A stretch of 64,000 nucleotides of DNA. Origin: Nesterenkonia cremea (GTDB lineage Bacteria; Actinomycetota; Actinomycetes; Actinomycetales; Micrococcaceae). The translations under genes were made by a program, and so were the position numbers. The stretch spans positions 1-64,000 of the forward strand of contig NZ_BMIS01000004.1 in the NCBI RefSeq assembly GCF_014642675.1. Direction: 5' to 3'. Under the pieces are notes generated by a model. It did not search any database. It saw only the letters and a program-made list of their open reading frames with translations, and had not been told where the DNA came from. The stretch's first letter is position 1. The number at the start of each line of letters is the position of its first letter. This document shows, in pieces, positions 25,325 to 33,547 of the stretch.

Positions 25325-26371
25325 ATGAATGAATCTCTGAACCACGAGAACTACTCCCACCTGTCCCCGCGCCTGGCAGTCGGCGATTCCGAGCCGGACC
25401 GCAACCTGGCCCTGGAGCTGGTCCGCGTCACCGAGGCCGCGGCCATCGCCGGCGGCGCATGGATCGGCTACGGGGATAAGAACGGGGCCGACGGCGCAGC
25501 GGTGGATGCCATGCGCTCCCTGCTGGACACGGTGAACCTCAACGGTGTGGTGGTCATCGGTGAGGGCGAGAAGGACGAGGCCCCCATGCTGTTCAACGGC
25601 GAACGCGTGGGCAACGGGGCCAGCGGCAATGAGGACGCCCCCGAGGCCGATGTGGCCGTGGACCCCATCGACGGCACCCGGCTGACCGCTCTGGGCTACA
25701 ACAACGCGCTCTCGGTGCTGGCGGTCTCCGAGCGCGGCTCCATGTTCGACCCCTCCGCAGTCTTCTACATGGACAAGCTGGTGACCGGTCCAGAGGCCGC
25801 AGACATGGTGGACCTGCGCCTGCCGGTGAAGCAGAACCTGCACCTGATCGCCAAGGCCAAGCGCAAGCGCATCAACCAGCTCAACGTCTGCGTGCTGGAC
25901 CGTCCGCGCCACTCCAAGCTGGTGGAGGAGATCCGCGAGGCTGGGGCGCGCACCCGCTTCATCATGGACGGCGATGTGGCCGGCGGGATCGCCGCCGCCC
26001 GCGAGGACTCCAGCGTGGATGTGCTCATGGGCGCCGGCGGAACTCCGGAGGGCATCGTCACCGCCTGTGCCATCAAGGCTGTGGGCGGTGTGATCCAGGG
26101 ACGTCTGGCCCCCACTGATGACGCTGAACGGGAGGCCGCAGAGTCTGCCGGGCACGACCTGGAGAAGGTGCTGACCACCGACGACCTGGTCTCCTCGGAC
26201 AACTGCTACTTCGCCGCCACCGGCATCACCGACGGCGACCTGCTGCGCGGCGTGACCTACAGCGGCGACCGGGTGACCACCCAGTCCATCGTGATGCGCG
26301 CGAAGTCCGGCACCGTGCGGATCGTGGAGGCGGAGCACCGCGCCCGCAAATGGGAGTCCTACACCAAGTGA
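25325..26371 (+). CDS. glpX: Class II fructose-1,6-bisphosphatase
   Basis: This gluconeogenic enzyme hydrolyses fructose-1,6-bisphosphate to fructose-6-phosphate. The 348-residue chain carries the inositol-phosphatase-superfamily metal site [10 protein letters not shown], the upstream [11 protein letters not shown] acid cluster, and [12 protein letters not shown] near the substrate site. The start ATG 25325 is preceded by GAGGA with six-base spacing; ATG 25319 is too close to that site. A TATGAT-like -10 at about 25253 gives a leader of around 65 bases. Fructose-6-phosphate made here is also the substrate of manA, which lies convergently next door. Confidence 0.95.
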   Translation: MNESLNHENYSHLSPRLAVGDSEPDRNLALELVRVTEAAAIAGGAWIGYGDKNGADGAAVDAMRSLLDTVNLNGVVVIGEGEKDEAPMLFNGERVGNGASGNEDAPEADVAVDPIDGTRLTALGYNNALSVLAVSERGSMFDPSAVFYMDKLVTGPEAADMVDLRLPVKQNLHLIAKAKRKRINQLNVCVLDRPRHSKLVEEIREAGARTRFIMDGDVAGGIAAAREDSSVDVLMGAGGTPEGIVTACAIKAVGGVIQGRLAPTDDAEREAAESAGHDLEKVLTTDDLVSSDNCYFAATGITDGDLLRGVTYSGDRVTTQSIVMRAKSGTVRIVEAEHRARKWESYTK

Positions 26372-26379
26372 TCCCGACG

Positions 26380-26399
26380 CCGGCCGCTTCAGCGGCCGG
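26380..26399. terminator. Convergent-gene hairpin with TTCA loop
   Basis: CCGGCCGC, loop TTCA, GCGGCCGG. It overlaps the end of manA and lies nine bases after glpX. Confidence 0.7.
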
Positions 26400-27663
26400 G
26401 CAGTGCCAGGAAGGCCTGAGCGCGGCCTTCGGCGCGCACGGTGACTGCATCCTGGTCGGTCAGCAGAGCTGACTCTCCGGCGCTGAGGGTGAGCTCTGCG
26501 CCGTCGTCGTCGGTGAGCCGAAGCTCTCCGGCGGTGCACAGCAGAATGGCCGGGGGAGTGGGCATCAGGCGCACCGGACCTTGAGCCTGCGGGAACTCGA
26601 TCCGCTTGAGCTGGAACTCCTCGAAGGGCGGACGGTAGCTGTAGCGCCCCGGTCCGGCAGGCTCCGCCGGGCAGTGCGGGATGGGGAGCACCTCGCATGC
26701 GGTGACCGCCAGCAGCTCCTCGACATCCACATGTTTGGAGGTCAGGCCGCCGCGCAGGACGTTGTCCGAGTTGGCCATGATCTCCACGCCCAGCCCGTAG
26801 AGGTAGGCGTGCAGATTGCCGGCCGGCAGGTAGAGCGCCTCGCCCGGGGAGAGGTCCACCCGGTTCATCAGCAGGGTCACCAGGATGCTCGGATCTCCGG
26901 GGGAGGAGCGGGTGACCCGGGTCAGGGTGTCGATGGTCTTCGAGGGCAGTCCGGTGCTCGGCCGCGGTGCCTGGCCGGCCCGGCGGCTGAACAGAGCGTT
27001 GACCGCCCGGGAGGCCTGGGCGCAGTCCTCACGACCGCTGCGCAGGATGTAGTCCAGCGCCCCGGCATAGTCCTCGTGGTCCAGGAAGGTGACCAGGCGG
27101 TCGAAGACGAACAGCGGAGTGAGCGGGGGCTCCTCCCTCTCCGGTGCGGCGTCGTCGGCGCTGTCTGTGGTCTCCTGAGATGCTGCCGGGGGAGTGAAGT
27201 TCTCCAGCACATCGCGCAGCGTGCACAGCTCAGCCTTCGCCTCGGGCTGCGGGCGGAAGCCGCAGAGCGCGGAGAAGCTGGCCAGGGCGACGATCAGCTC
27301 CGGCTTGTGGTTGGGATCCACATAGTTGCGCTGCGGGGAGTCAGCCGGGATTCCGGCCGCCTCTTCGGCGCAGTAGCCGGCCTGCGCCCGCTTCTTGGCG
27401 GGGTGAGTCTGGATGGACAGGGACCGATCGGCGGCCAGGACCTTGAACAGGTACGGGAAGGAGGAGGCGGTCATCTCCGGGAAGTGATCCAGCACGGGAG
27501 TCTCGCTGCCGTCGGCATCGATCACTGAAGAGGGCGCGGCAGGGTGGACCCCCATCCAGATCTCTGCCTGAGGGGCGGCTGAGGGTGCCCAGCCGAAGTG
27601 GGTGCTGAACGCGCTGGTGGAGCCCCACGCGTAGTCCCGCACGGGGTTGGTCATCCTGAACAT
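26389..27663 (-). CDS. manA: Mannose-6-phosphate isomerase, class I
   Basis: The zinc enzyme interconverts fructose-6-phosphate and mannose-6-phosphate, feeding GDP-mannose and cell-wall glycans. The 424-residue chain shows the type I signatures EIWMGVHP, SIQTHPAKK, NYVDPNHKPEL and YLPAGNLHAYLYG, with the metal-binding Gln, His, Glu and His. An insertion rich in acidic residues (about 160-185) interrupts the central region. The start could be ATG 27663 or the in-frame ATG at 27654. Confidence 0.94.
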   Translation of the reverse strand: MFRMTNPVRDYAWGSTSAFSTHFGWAPSAAPQAEIWMGVHPAAPSSVIDADGSETPVLDHFPEMTASSFPYLFKVLAADRSLSIQTHPAKKRAQAGYCAEEAAGIPADSPQRNYVDPNHKPELIVALASFSALCGFRPQPEAKAELCTLRDVLENFTPPAASQETTDSADDAAPEREEPPLTPLFVFDRLVTFLDHEDYAGALDYILRSGREDCAQASRAVNALFSRRAGQAPRPSTGLPSKTIDTLTRVTRSSPGDPSILVTLLMNRVDLSPGEALYLPAGNLHAYLYGLGVEIMANSDNVLRGGLTSKHVDVEELLAVTACEVLPIPHCPAEPAGPGRYSYRPPFEEFQLKRIEFPQAQGPVRLMPTPPAILLCTAGELRLTDDDGAELTLSAGESALLTDQDAVTVRAEGRAQAFLALPGR

Positions 27664-27764
27664 CGCAGAAACCTTAGCAGTATGCGGGAGTCTCCTCCTG
27701 GTGAGCAGATGAGTGCGTGGACTCCTCAGAGACGGCCTTCCGGAGTCAGCTCCTCAGTGGGGTC

Positions 27765-29417
27765 CTACAGCGGGGTGCACTCGTAGTTGCTGGAGGCGGC
27801 CTCCTCCAGGACGCCGATCTGACCGGCGTCCTGGGCCTCCATCAGGTACTCCACGGTGAGCGGAGAGCCGTCGGGCTGGGTGGGAGGAGTGGTCTCCTCG
27901 ATCGGCGGCTCGTCCTCCTCGACCGCCTCCTGAGCCTGCGGCTCTGTGGTCAAGGCCACGGGCGCGGGCATCAGAATCGTGCCGAAGGGGGCTGTCGAAG
28001 ACGCCGAGGCACCGGCGCCGGAGGAGCCGAAGATGCCCTCCTCGGCGCTCTCCTCATCGGCCTTGAGCTCTTCCATCCGCTCGTGGATCTCATCGAAGTC
28101 CGGGTAGGTGGAGAACAGGTCCCCGGAGGAGCCGAAGTCGGGTGCGCCCAGAGTCAGCCGCTGCGGCTCATGGCTCTGCGCATCGGCCGCCAGGTCCAGG
28201 AAGGAGCCCAGCTGGGACTGCGGCAGATTGGTCTCCACCAGGTTCTCGCCGGCCTGCATGAGGTCGCTGAACTGGGTGAGCAGGGTCTGTGGGTTGAACT
28301 GGCCCATCATCGCCTGCTGGATGCACTGCTGGCGCTGGATGCGGTTGTAGTCCGAGGAGTAGGTGCGGGAGCGCGCATAGGCCAGCGCCTCCTCACCGCT
28401 GAAGGTGTACTCGCCGGGCTCCCACCAGGCGTCTCCCCATTCGCCGTCGGGCCTGACGCCGCGGTAGGGGACCCAGCCCCCGGACTCCACGGAGACTCCG
28501 CCCATGGCGTCGATGAGGTCCTCGAACCCATCCATATCCACCATGACGTAGCCCTCCACCGAGAGGTCCAGGCTTCCGGATACCGCGTCCATCATGGCCT
28601 CGGCGCCTGGGTCATCGGCGTCGGGGTAGAGGTGCTGGTACTCGTTCATCACCTCGGTGTAGAGGAAGTTGATGATGCACTCATCGCCGCAGTTGTAGCC
28701 CTCCGGGTAGACCTCCCGCATGGGGGAGCCCTCCTCGAACTGGGCGTTCTGGAAGTTGCGCGGGATGGAGACGATGATCGACTCGCCGGTGGCCTGGCTG
28801 ATGCTGACCACGTGGATGGAGTCGGGGCGCAGCCCTTCACGTCCCTCGCCGGCGTCGGCGCCCAGCAGCAGGAAGTTGTAGCGGCCGTCCTCATCGGCGT
28901 CGATGGCTGGCCCGCCGCCGAAGATCCCGCCCAGGGCGGTGCGGCCCTCGTTGAGCATCTTGGCCGCATAGCCCAGGCCCCCGGAGGTCAGCACCATCAG
29001 GACCACCGCCAGCACAGCGATCACCGGGCGCATCCCCGGGGCCAGCGAGGCGAAGTGGACCAGCCTCAGCGCGTCCAGCCACAGGATCAGCCAGCCGATG
29101 GCCAGAGCCGCGAGCACCACGGTGCCCAGCCACATCGCGAAGGGCTGGGTCAGCGTGGACAGCAGCGGTCCGCGCAGGAACAGATACAGCACGACGCCGA
29201 GCAGCAGCGTGAACCAGCAGGCGATGGTCACCAGCAGAGCCACCCGGCCCAGACGCCGGGAGCCGAAGGCGATCTGCGCGCCACCGGGGATCAACAGGGT
29301 GATGAGCAGGACCAGGAAGGCCCGTCGGCTGCGATCGGTCTCCGAGCCTGAACGTGGGCGTCGGATGACATCCGGTTCAGTCTTGAACCGGTGATAGGTG
29401 ATCGCCGGAATGCTCAC
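27765..29417 (-). CDS. LCP (LytR-CpsA-Psr) family cell-wall polymer transferase
   Basis: LCP enzymes attach teichoic acid, arabinogalactan or capsule polymers from lipid carriers to peptidoglycan. The 550-residue protein has a cytoplasmic head, four hydrophobic segments (about 30-145), then the LCP domain (about 165-400) with [22 protein letters not shown], the arginine-bearing VSIPRNF, and [20 protein letters not shown] Thr/Pro/Glu-rich tail follows. Its GTG start overlaps the purE stop (GTGA). It could attach the polymer of the glycan locus at 46-63 kb, though nothing links the two directly. Confidence 0.92.
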   Translation of the reverse strand: MSIPAITYHRFKTEPDVIRRPRSGSETDRSRRAFLVLLITLLIPGGAQIAFGSRRLGRVALLVTIACWFTLLLGVVLYLFLRGPLLSTLTQPFAMWLGTVVLAALAIGWLILWLDALRLVHFASLAPGMRPVIAVLAVVLMVLTSGGLGYAAKMLNEGRTALGGIFGGGPAIDADEDGRYNFLLLGADAGEGREGLRPDSIHVVSISQATGESIIVSIPRNFQNAQFEEGSPMREVYPEGYNCGDECIINFLYTEVMNEYQHLYPDADDPGAEAMMDAVSGSLDLSVEGYVMVDMDGFEDLIDAMGGVSVESGGWVPYRGVRPDGEWGDAWWEPGEYTFSGEEALAYARSRTYSSDYNRIQRQQCIQQAMMGQFNPQTLLTQFSDLMQAGENLVETNLPQSQLGSFLDLAADAQSHEPQRLTLGAPDFGSSGDLFSTYPDFDEIHERMEELKADEESAEEGIFGSSGAGASASSTAPFGTILMPAPVALTTEPQAQEAVEEDEPPIEETTPPTQPDGSPLTVEYLMEAQDAGQIGVLEEAASSNYECTPL

Positions 29418-30016
29418 CGGTCGCCGTTCCTGGGAGTTGAGTCTGAGTTGGTCGGACCTGCGCTGAACGTGCTGCTGCGGAAGGTGGGAAGCTCGGCGGC
29501 CTCCTCACGCAGCTTGGAGCCTTTGGCGTGGGCCTGGGCGGCGAGCTCCTCCTGGAAGGTCAGCAGCTTCTCGCGCAGCCCGGCGGCGAACTCGCTGTCG
29601 CCGGAGGCCAGAGTGCGCACCGCCAGCAGCCCGGCGTTGCGGGCCCCGCCCACGGAGACGGCGGCCACGGGGACCCCGGCCGGCATCTGCACGATGCTCA
29701 GCAGGGAGTCCATGCCGTCCAGATGCTTCAGCGGCACCGGGACGCCGATGACCGGAAGCGGGGTGACCGAGGCCAGCATCCCCGGAAGGTGGGCTGCACC
29801 GCCGGCTCCGGCGATGATGACCCGCAGGCCGCGCTCATGGGCGCTCTTGCCGTAGTCGATCATCTCGGAGGCCATCCGGTGCGCGGAGACCACATCGGCT
29901 TCGAAGGGGATGCCGAACTCGTCCAGAGCCTCGGCGGCGGCCTTCATAGTGGGCCAGTCGGAGTCGGACCCCATGACCAGCCCCACCAGGGGCGCCTGAG
30001 GTGTCTGCTCGCTCAT
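29414..30016 (-). CDS. purE: 5-(carboxyamino)imidazole ribonucleotide mutase
   Basis: PurE rearranges N5-CAIR to CAIR in purine synthesis. The 200-residue chain has the class I signatures [13 protein letters not shown] near the N-terminus, the AHRM histidine loop, [14 protein letters not shown] and PVIGVP. It is about 30 residues longer than most homologues, with a polar C-terminal extension after SKLREEAA. It overlaps purK by four bases (ATGA) and the LCP gene by four bases. Confidence 0.95.
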   Translation of the reverse strand: MSEQTPQAPLVGLVMGSDSDWPTMKAAAEALDEFGIPFEADVVSAHRMASEMIDYGKSAHERGLRVIIAGAGGAAHLPGMLASVTPLPVIGVPVPLKHLDGMDSLLSIVQMPAGVPVAAVSVGGARNAGLLAVRTLASGDSEFAAGLREKLLTFQEELAAQAHAKGSKLREEAAELPTFRSSTFSAGPTNSDSTPRNGDR

Positions 30017-31260
30017 GCTGCTCCCTCGCTGTCGGCGTCGGGTCCGTCGATGATGGTCCGGGCGGCGTCGGCGGCCGCATGCCGGGCCCGCTTCAGCCGT
30101 GCGGTCCGAGCTTCCCAGCTCTCCTGGGGATTGGTGGTCTGGCTGAGGATGTTCACGTGACCGACCTTGCGGCCCGGGCGCGGCTCTTTGCCGTAGAGGT
30201 GGACCTTGGAGGCGGGGGAGCGGCGCATGGCGGCCGGGACCGCGGCATGCAGGTCCGGGTTGGCTCCGCCCAGCAGGTTCTTCATGACCACATAGCCGCC
30301 GGCGCCGCCGGTCACGCCCACAGAGCCCAGCGGCAGTCCGAGGACGGCGCGCAGGTGCTGTTCGAACTGTCCGGTGACGGCACCGTCCATGGACCAGTGC
30401 CCGGAGTTGTGCGGACGCATGGCCAGCTCGTTGACGTAGACGCCGGCGGGGCGGTGGGCGTCGGCATCGTCCTCTGCGATCTCGAAGAGCTCCACAGCCA
30501 GCATGCCGGTGACGTCGAGCTTCTCGGCCACTGTGCGGGCGGTCTGCTCGGCGCGGCTCAGGTGCGCAGGCGAGCTGAAGGGTGCCGGGGCGATGACCTC
30601 GTCGCAGACGCCGTCGGTCTGGTTGGACTCCACCACCGGGTAGTTCACGATCTCTCCGGCGGCGGAGCGGGCCACCTGCGCGGAGAGCTCACGGGTGTAG
30701 GGGACCATCTCCTCGGCCAGCAGGCCGGTGCCCTGCTTGGCGGCGCGCTCAAACCAGTCCGCGGCCTCGTCGGCCACGGCGGCGGATTCGATGATGCGTA
30801 CGCCCTTGCCGTCATAGCCGCCGCGCGGGGTCTTCAGGACCACGGGCCAGCCGGCCTCATCGCCGAAACTGATGAGATCTTCAACACTGTCCACCCGGGC
30901 CCAGCGGGGGTTGGGCAGGCCGAGCTCCTCCACTGCGGTACGCATGGCCAGCTTGTCCTGGGCGTAGAGCAGAGCCTGCGGGCCGGGGTGCAGGGCGTGC
31001 CCGGCATCCTGCAGCGCGCTGAGCACCTCGGCGGGGACGTGCTCGTGGTCGAAGGTGATGGCGTCGAGCCCGTCGGCGAAGGTCAGGACGTCATCGGCGG
31101 AGCGGTAGTCGCCGATCGTGGTCCGGGGGATCGCCTGGGCCGCGGAGGCCTCCGGGGAGCCGGCCAGCAGGTGCAGCTCGATGCCCAGCTCCACGGCGGC
31201 CGGGGCCATCATGCGTGCCAGCTGTCCGTCGCCGAGGATTCCGATTGAAGGAGAAGTCAC
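30013..31260 (-). CDS. purK: 5-(carboxyamino)imidazole ribonucleotide synthase
   Basis: This ATP-grasp enzyme makes N5-CAIR from AIR, bicarbonate and ATP, the step before PurE. The 415-residue chain begins with [12 protein letters not shown], the PurK nucleotide-fold signature, and continues with [14 protein letters not shown] and the metal-binding [20 protein letters not shown] region. The GTG start has a CATAAT -10 eight bases upstream on the minus strand (31269-31274), so the purK-purE-LCP operon may start with a leaderless mRNA. Confidence 0.95.
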   Translation of the reverse strand: MTSPSIGILGDGQLARMMAPAAVELGIELHLLAGSPEASAAQAIPRTTIGDYRSADDVLTFADGLDAITFDHEHVPAEVLSALQDAGHALHPGPQALLYAQDKLAMRTAVEELGLPNPRWARVDSVEDLISFGDEAGWPVVLKTPRGGYDGKGVRIIESAAVADEAADWFERAAKQGTGLLAEEMVPYTRELSAQVARSAAGEIVNYPVVESNQTDGVCDEVIAPAPFSSPAHLSRAEQTARTVAEKLDVTGMLAVELFEIAEDDADAHRPAGVYVNELAMRPHNSGHWSMDGAVTGQFEQHLRAVLGLPLGSVGVTGGAGGYVVMKNLLGGANPDLHAAVPAAMRRSPASKVHLYGKEPRPGRKVGHVNILSQTTNPQESWEARTARLKRARHAAADAARTIIDGPDADSEGAA

Positions 31261-31344
31261 AGTTCCACATTATGGGTCATCGCCTCAGAAGGCCGTAAAA
31301 TAAAACCTTGTGTCTCGGTCCTTCTCTCGGAGTCTCCTCATCCC

Positions 31345-31875
31345 ATGATCACCCGTCTGTACACCGCACTGCGTGATCTCGCGCTGAAGCTGTGGCGAGA
31401 AGTCGCGAAGTTCGGCGTCGTCGGGGGTGTGGCGTTTCTCATCGACTCAGCCATCTTCCTCTGGCTGATCTCCGGTCCCATGGACGACTCCCACGTGAAG
31501 TCCAAGGCGATCGCCGTGGCCGTGGCCACCCTCTTCTCCTGGGTGGGCAACCGTTACTGGACCTTCCGCCACCGCCGCACCAAGACCCGGGCGCGCGAGC
31601 TGATCATGTTCGTGCTGATGAACCTGATCGGCCTGGGCATCCAGTCCGGCTGCGTGGTGGTCTCCTACTACCTGCTGGGCCTGACCTCCACCACCGCCAG
31701 CTTCGTCTCCGGCTCCATCGTAGGCATGGGCCTGGCGATGGTCTTCCGCTTCATCGCCTATAAACACTGGGTCTTCACCGGCGACGCCGAGGGTGCTTCT
31801 GAGGAGCAGGGCCTGCACATGCTCTCCGACCGCGAGCTGGTCACCGGCGAGGTCGATCAGGTCCAGAAGGACTGA
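31345..31875 (+). CDS. GtrA family membrane protein
   Basis: The 176-residue protein has four membrane helices and the GtrA core (FGVVGGVAFLIDSAIFLWL, FSWVGNRYWTF, RFIAYKHWVF). GtrA-type proteins are thought to flip or assist polyprenyl-phosphate-linked sugars used by membrane glycosyltransferases. It is divergent from purK, as in many actinobacteria. A TAAAAT-like -10 occurs in the divergent region near 31297-31302. Confidence 0.9.
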   Translation: MITRLYTALRDLALKLWREVAKFGVVGGVAFLIDSAIFLWLISGPMDDSHVKSKAIAVAVATLFSWVGNRYWTFRHRRTKTRARELIMFVLMNLIGLGIQSGCVVVSYYLLGLTSTTASFVSGSIVGMGLAMVFRFIAYKHWVFTGDAEGASEEQGLHMLSDRELVTGEVDQVQKD

Positions 31876-31909
31876 CCTCCTCGATCCCTCTGCCGCCACA
31901 CCCACCCAC

Positions 31910-31991
31910 ACCCTCGTTTTACCAACCATTTCTCAGATTACCCCTGCGGATCCGCAGGGGTAATCTGATTTCCGGTTGGTAAAACGAGGGT
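31910..31991. repeat. 82-bp nested palindrome in a convergent gap
   Basis: Outer arms are an exact 18-base inverted pair (31910-31927 and 31974-31991, ACCCTCGTTTTACCAACC and its complement). After six unpaired bases on each side, positions 31933-31968 form a perfect 36-base palindrome centred on GGATCC. Everything is symmetric about 31950/31951. It lies between the convergent GtrA and TIGR03089 genes and would form a long cruciform or RNA hairpin. Confidence 0.8.
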
Positions 31992-32003
31992 CGGTGGTAG
32001 GGC

Positions 32004-32816
32004 TCAGGCGAGGCCTTCGTTGCGCAGGACCTGCTCCCAGCGCTGCTGACCCCAGGTGGCGTCGTTCTGCTCACCATCGATGAGCACCACAGGCTTCCCA
32101 TGTGCCCAGGCGCCCAGGAGGGTCCCGACGGCGTCGGCGGCCCATTCCGCGCGGGTCACCAGCGCTGTGCCCGCATCCGCCAGGCCCTGAGGCAGCTCCA
32201 CCGGTTCCAGGGGCGCGAGCAGCTGATCCGGGTGCTGGCGGACCTCGGCGGAGACGTCCAGCACCCAGGCCGGGACGCTCTGTCCCGTGGCCTCCTCGAA
32301 GGACTCATCCATCAGTCCGGGGGAGAGGGCGGCCAGCTCGGCCTCGCCCAGTGCGGAGGATCCCTGCCAGGCCTCGGGGCGGTCGGTCACCACCAACGAC
32401 GCCGGCTCCTCGCCATCCGCAGCCGCCTCGGCTCCGGGGGCGGTCACCACCTGCGCGCCCAGTGCCGAGGCGGCCAGCGCCACAGCGGCGGACTTCCAAT
32501 GCGGGGCGGTGTCGATGAGCACCCGTGGGGAGGAACCGGGATCCTCGAAGATCTCCTCGAGCTCCTCGGTGAAGAGTCCGATGAGCTTCACGGCCCAGTT
32601 CTGCAGCACCCGCCCGGAGAGCTCCACGCGCTCCGGCTCAGCAGCGGAGTCAGCGGAGGCGTCGGCTGAATCCTCCGCGGCGCCCTCGGTCTTCTGGCCG
32701 TCCGAGGGCCGGTAACAGACCACCGCCGGCTGGGGTCGCCCGCCCAGCAGCTCCAACAGCTGGGGAAAGTCTTCGGGAACATTCTGGGAAGCGGATCCCA
32801 ATGTGAGGGGTGTCAT
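32004..32816 (-). CDS. TIGR03089 family protein
   Basis: The 270-residue protein matches the actinobacterial TIGR03089 family, which looks like a shortened relative of the N-terminal part of AMP-dependent acyl-CoA ligases but lacks the adenylating motifs. Recognisable parts are RVLIDTAPHWKSAAVALAASALGA and the LVVTDRPE segment; the C-terminal half contains TRAEWAADAVG. An AGGAGG ribosome binding site fixes the start at ATG 32816. It is divergent from whiB, a conserved neighbourhood. Function is unknown. Confidence 0.85.
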   Translation of the reverse strand: MTPLTLGSASQNVPEDFPQLLELLGGRPQPAVVCYRPSDGQKTEGAAEDSADASADSAAEPERVELSGRVLQNWAVKLIGLFTEELEEIFEDPGSSPRVLIDTAPHWKSAAVALAASALGAQVVTAPGAEAAADGEEPASLVVTDRPEAWQGSSALGEAELAALSPGLMDESFEEATGQSVPAWVLDVSAEVRQHPDQLLAPLEPVELPQGLADAGTALVTRAEWAADAVGTLLGAWAHGKPVVLIDGEQNDATWGQQRWEQVLRNEGLA

Positions 32817-32995
32817 GCGTGTTCCTCCTGCCCGCCACACCGGTCCCAGAAGAACGTTCAGGCGGCGTGTCGGGCGAAATCTCGGGGAAAGGGGCCCAAT
32901 AGGGGTGGTTCTTCCGCACTTGACGAAATCTGACTTACGCCAGTGTAATTAGGTAGCAGTCGAAGCAGAGACGATCACACAGGGAGGCCCTGGTT

Positions 32996-33547
32996 ATGGG
33001 GAACGCAGAGCGGAGCGGCCACGAGCGGCAGGAGCAGTCTGTTGCCGCCCGGCGCCCGGGGCTCGACGTCCCTGCTGATTGGTTCGTCGATCCGGCGGAC
33101 CCTCAGGCAGCCGAACGGCTGGAGCACGGCAAACCGCTGGAGGGTCAGGCCACTGCATTCCTGGCCGCCCACGAGGCGGCTGAGAGTGCAGAGTCCTCTG
33201 CCGACGACGGTGTCACTGCGCTCAGCGAGGCTCCTTCCCGCCGCGCTGAGCGCGAGAGCACCCAAGCCGTCCAGGATAACGTCTGGCTGGGCCTGCCCTC
33301 ACTGATCCCCGCGGAGCAGATCGAGGGTGAGCTGGCCTGGCAGGTGGACGCACTCTGCGCCCAGACCGACCCTGAGGCGTTCTTCCCGGAGAAGGGCGGA
33401 TCCACTCGGGACGCGAAGAAGGTCTGCGGCGCCTGCACGGTGAAGCAGGAGTGCCTGGACTACGCATTGGCCAATGACGAGCGGTTCGGCATCTGGGGAG
33501 GTCTCTCCGAGCGGGAACGCCGCAAGCTTCGGAAGCGAGCCGTCTGA
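32996..33547 (+). CDS. whiB2: WhiB family iron-sulfur regulator with long N-terminal extension
   Basis: WhiB proteins bind a 4Fe-4S cluster through four cysteines and contact the principal sigma factor. Here the cysteines are Cys121, Cys144, Cys147 and Cys153, with the GIWGG turn at 165-169 and a basic RERRKLRKRAV C-terminus for DNA binding. The domain resembles WhiB2/WhmD, a regulator of division and septation. The first 105 residues are an acidic Ala/Glu-rich extension absent from usual 85-130 residue homologues. A ribosome binding site AGGGAGG (32981-32987) precedes the ATG. Confidence 0.88.
   Translation: MGNAERSGHERQEQSVAARRPGLDVPADWFVDPADPQAAERLEHGKPLEGQATAFLAAHEAAESAESSADDGVTALSEAPSRRAERESTQAVQDNVWLGLPSLIPAEQIEGELAWQVDALCAQTDPEAFFPEKGGSTRDAKKVCGACTVKQECLDYALANDERFGIWGGLSERERRKLRKRAV

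Noticed and set aside
27717..29351. 544-codon plus-strand frame opposite the LCP gene
   Set aside because: Shadow of the LCP gene; no domain and no ribosome binding site.
31910..31991. CRISPR repeat or IS terminal repeats
   Set aside because: There is only one palindromic unit, no spacers, no transposase and no flanking target duplication.
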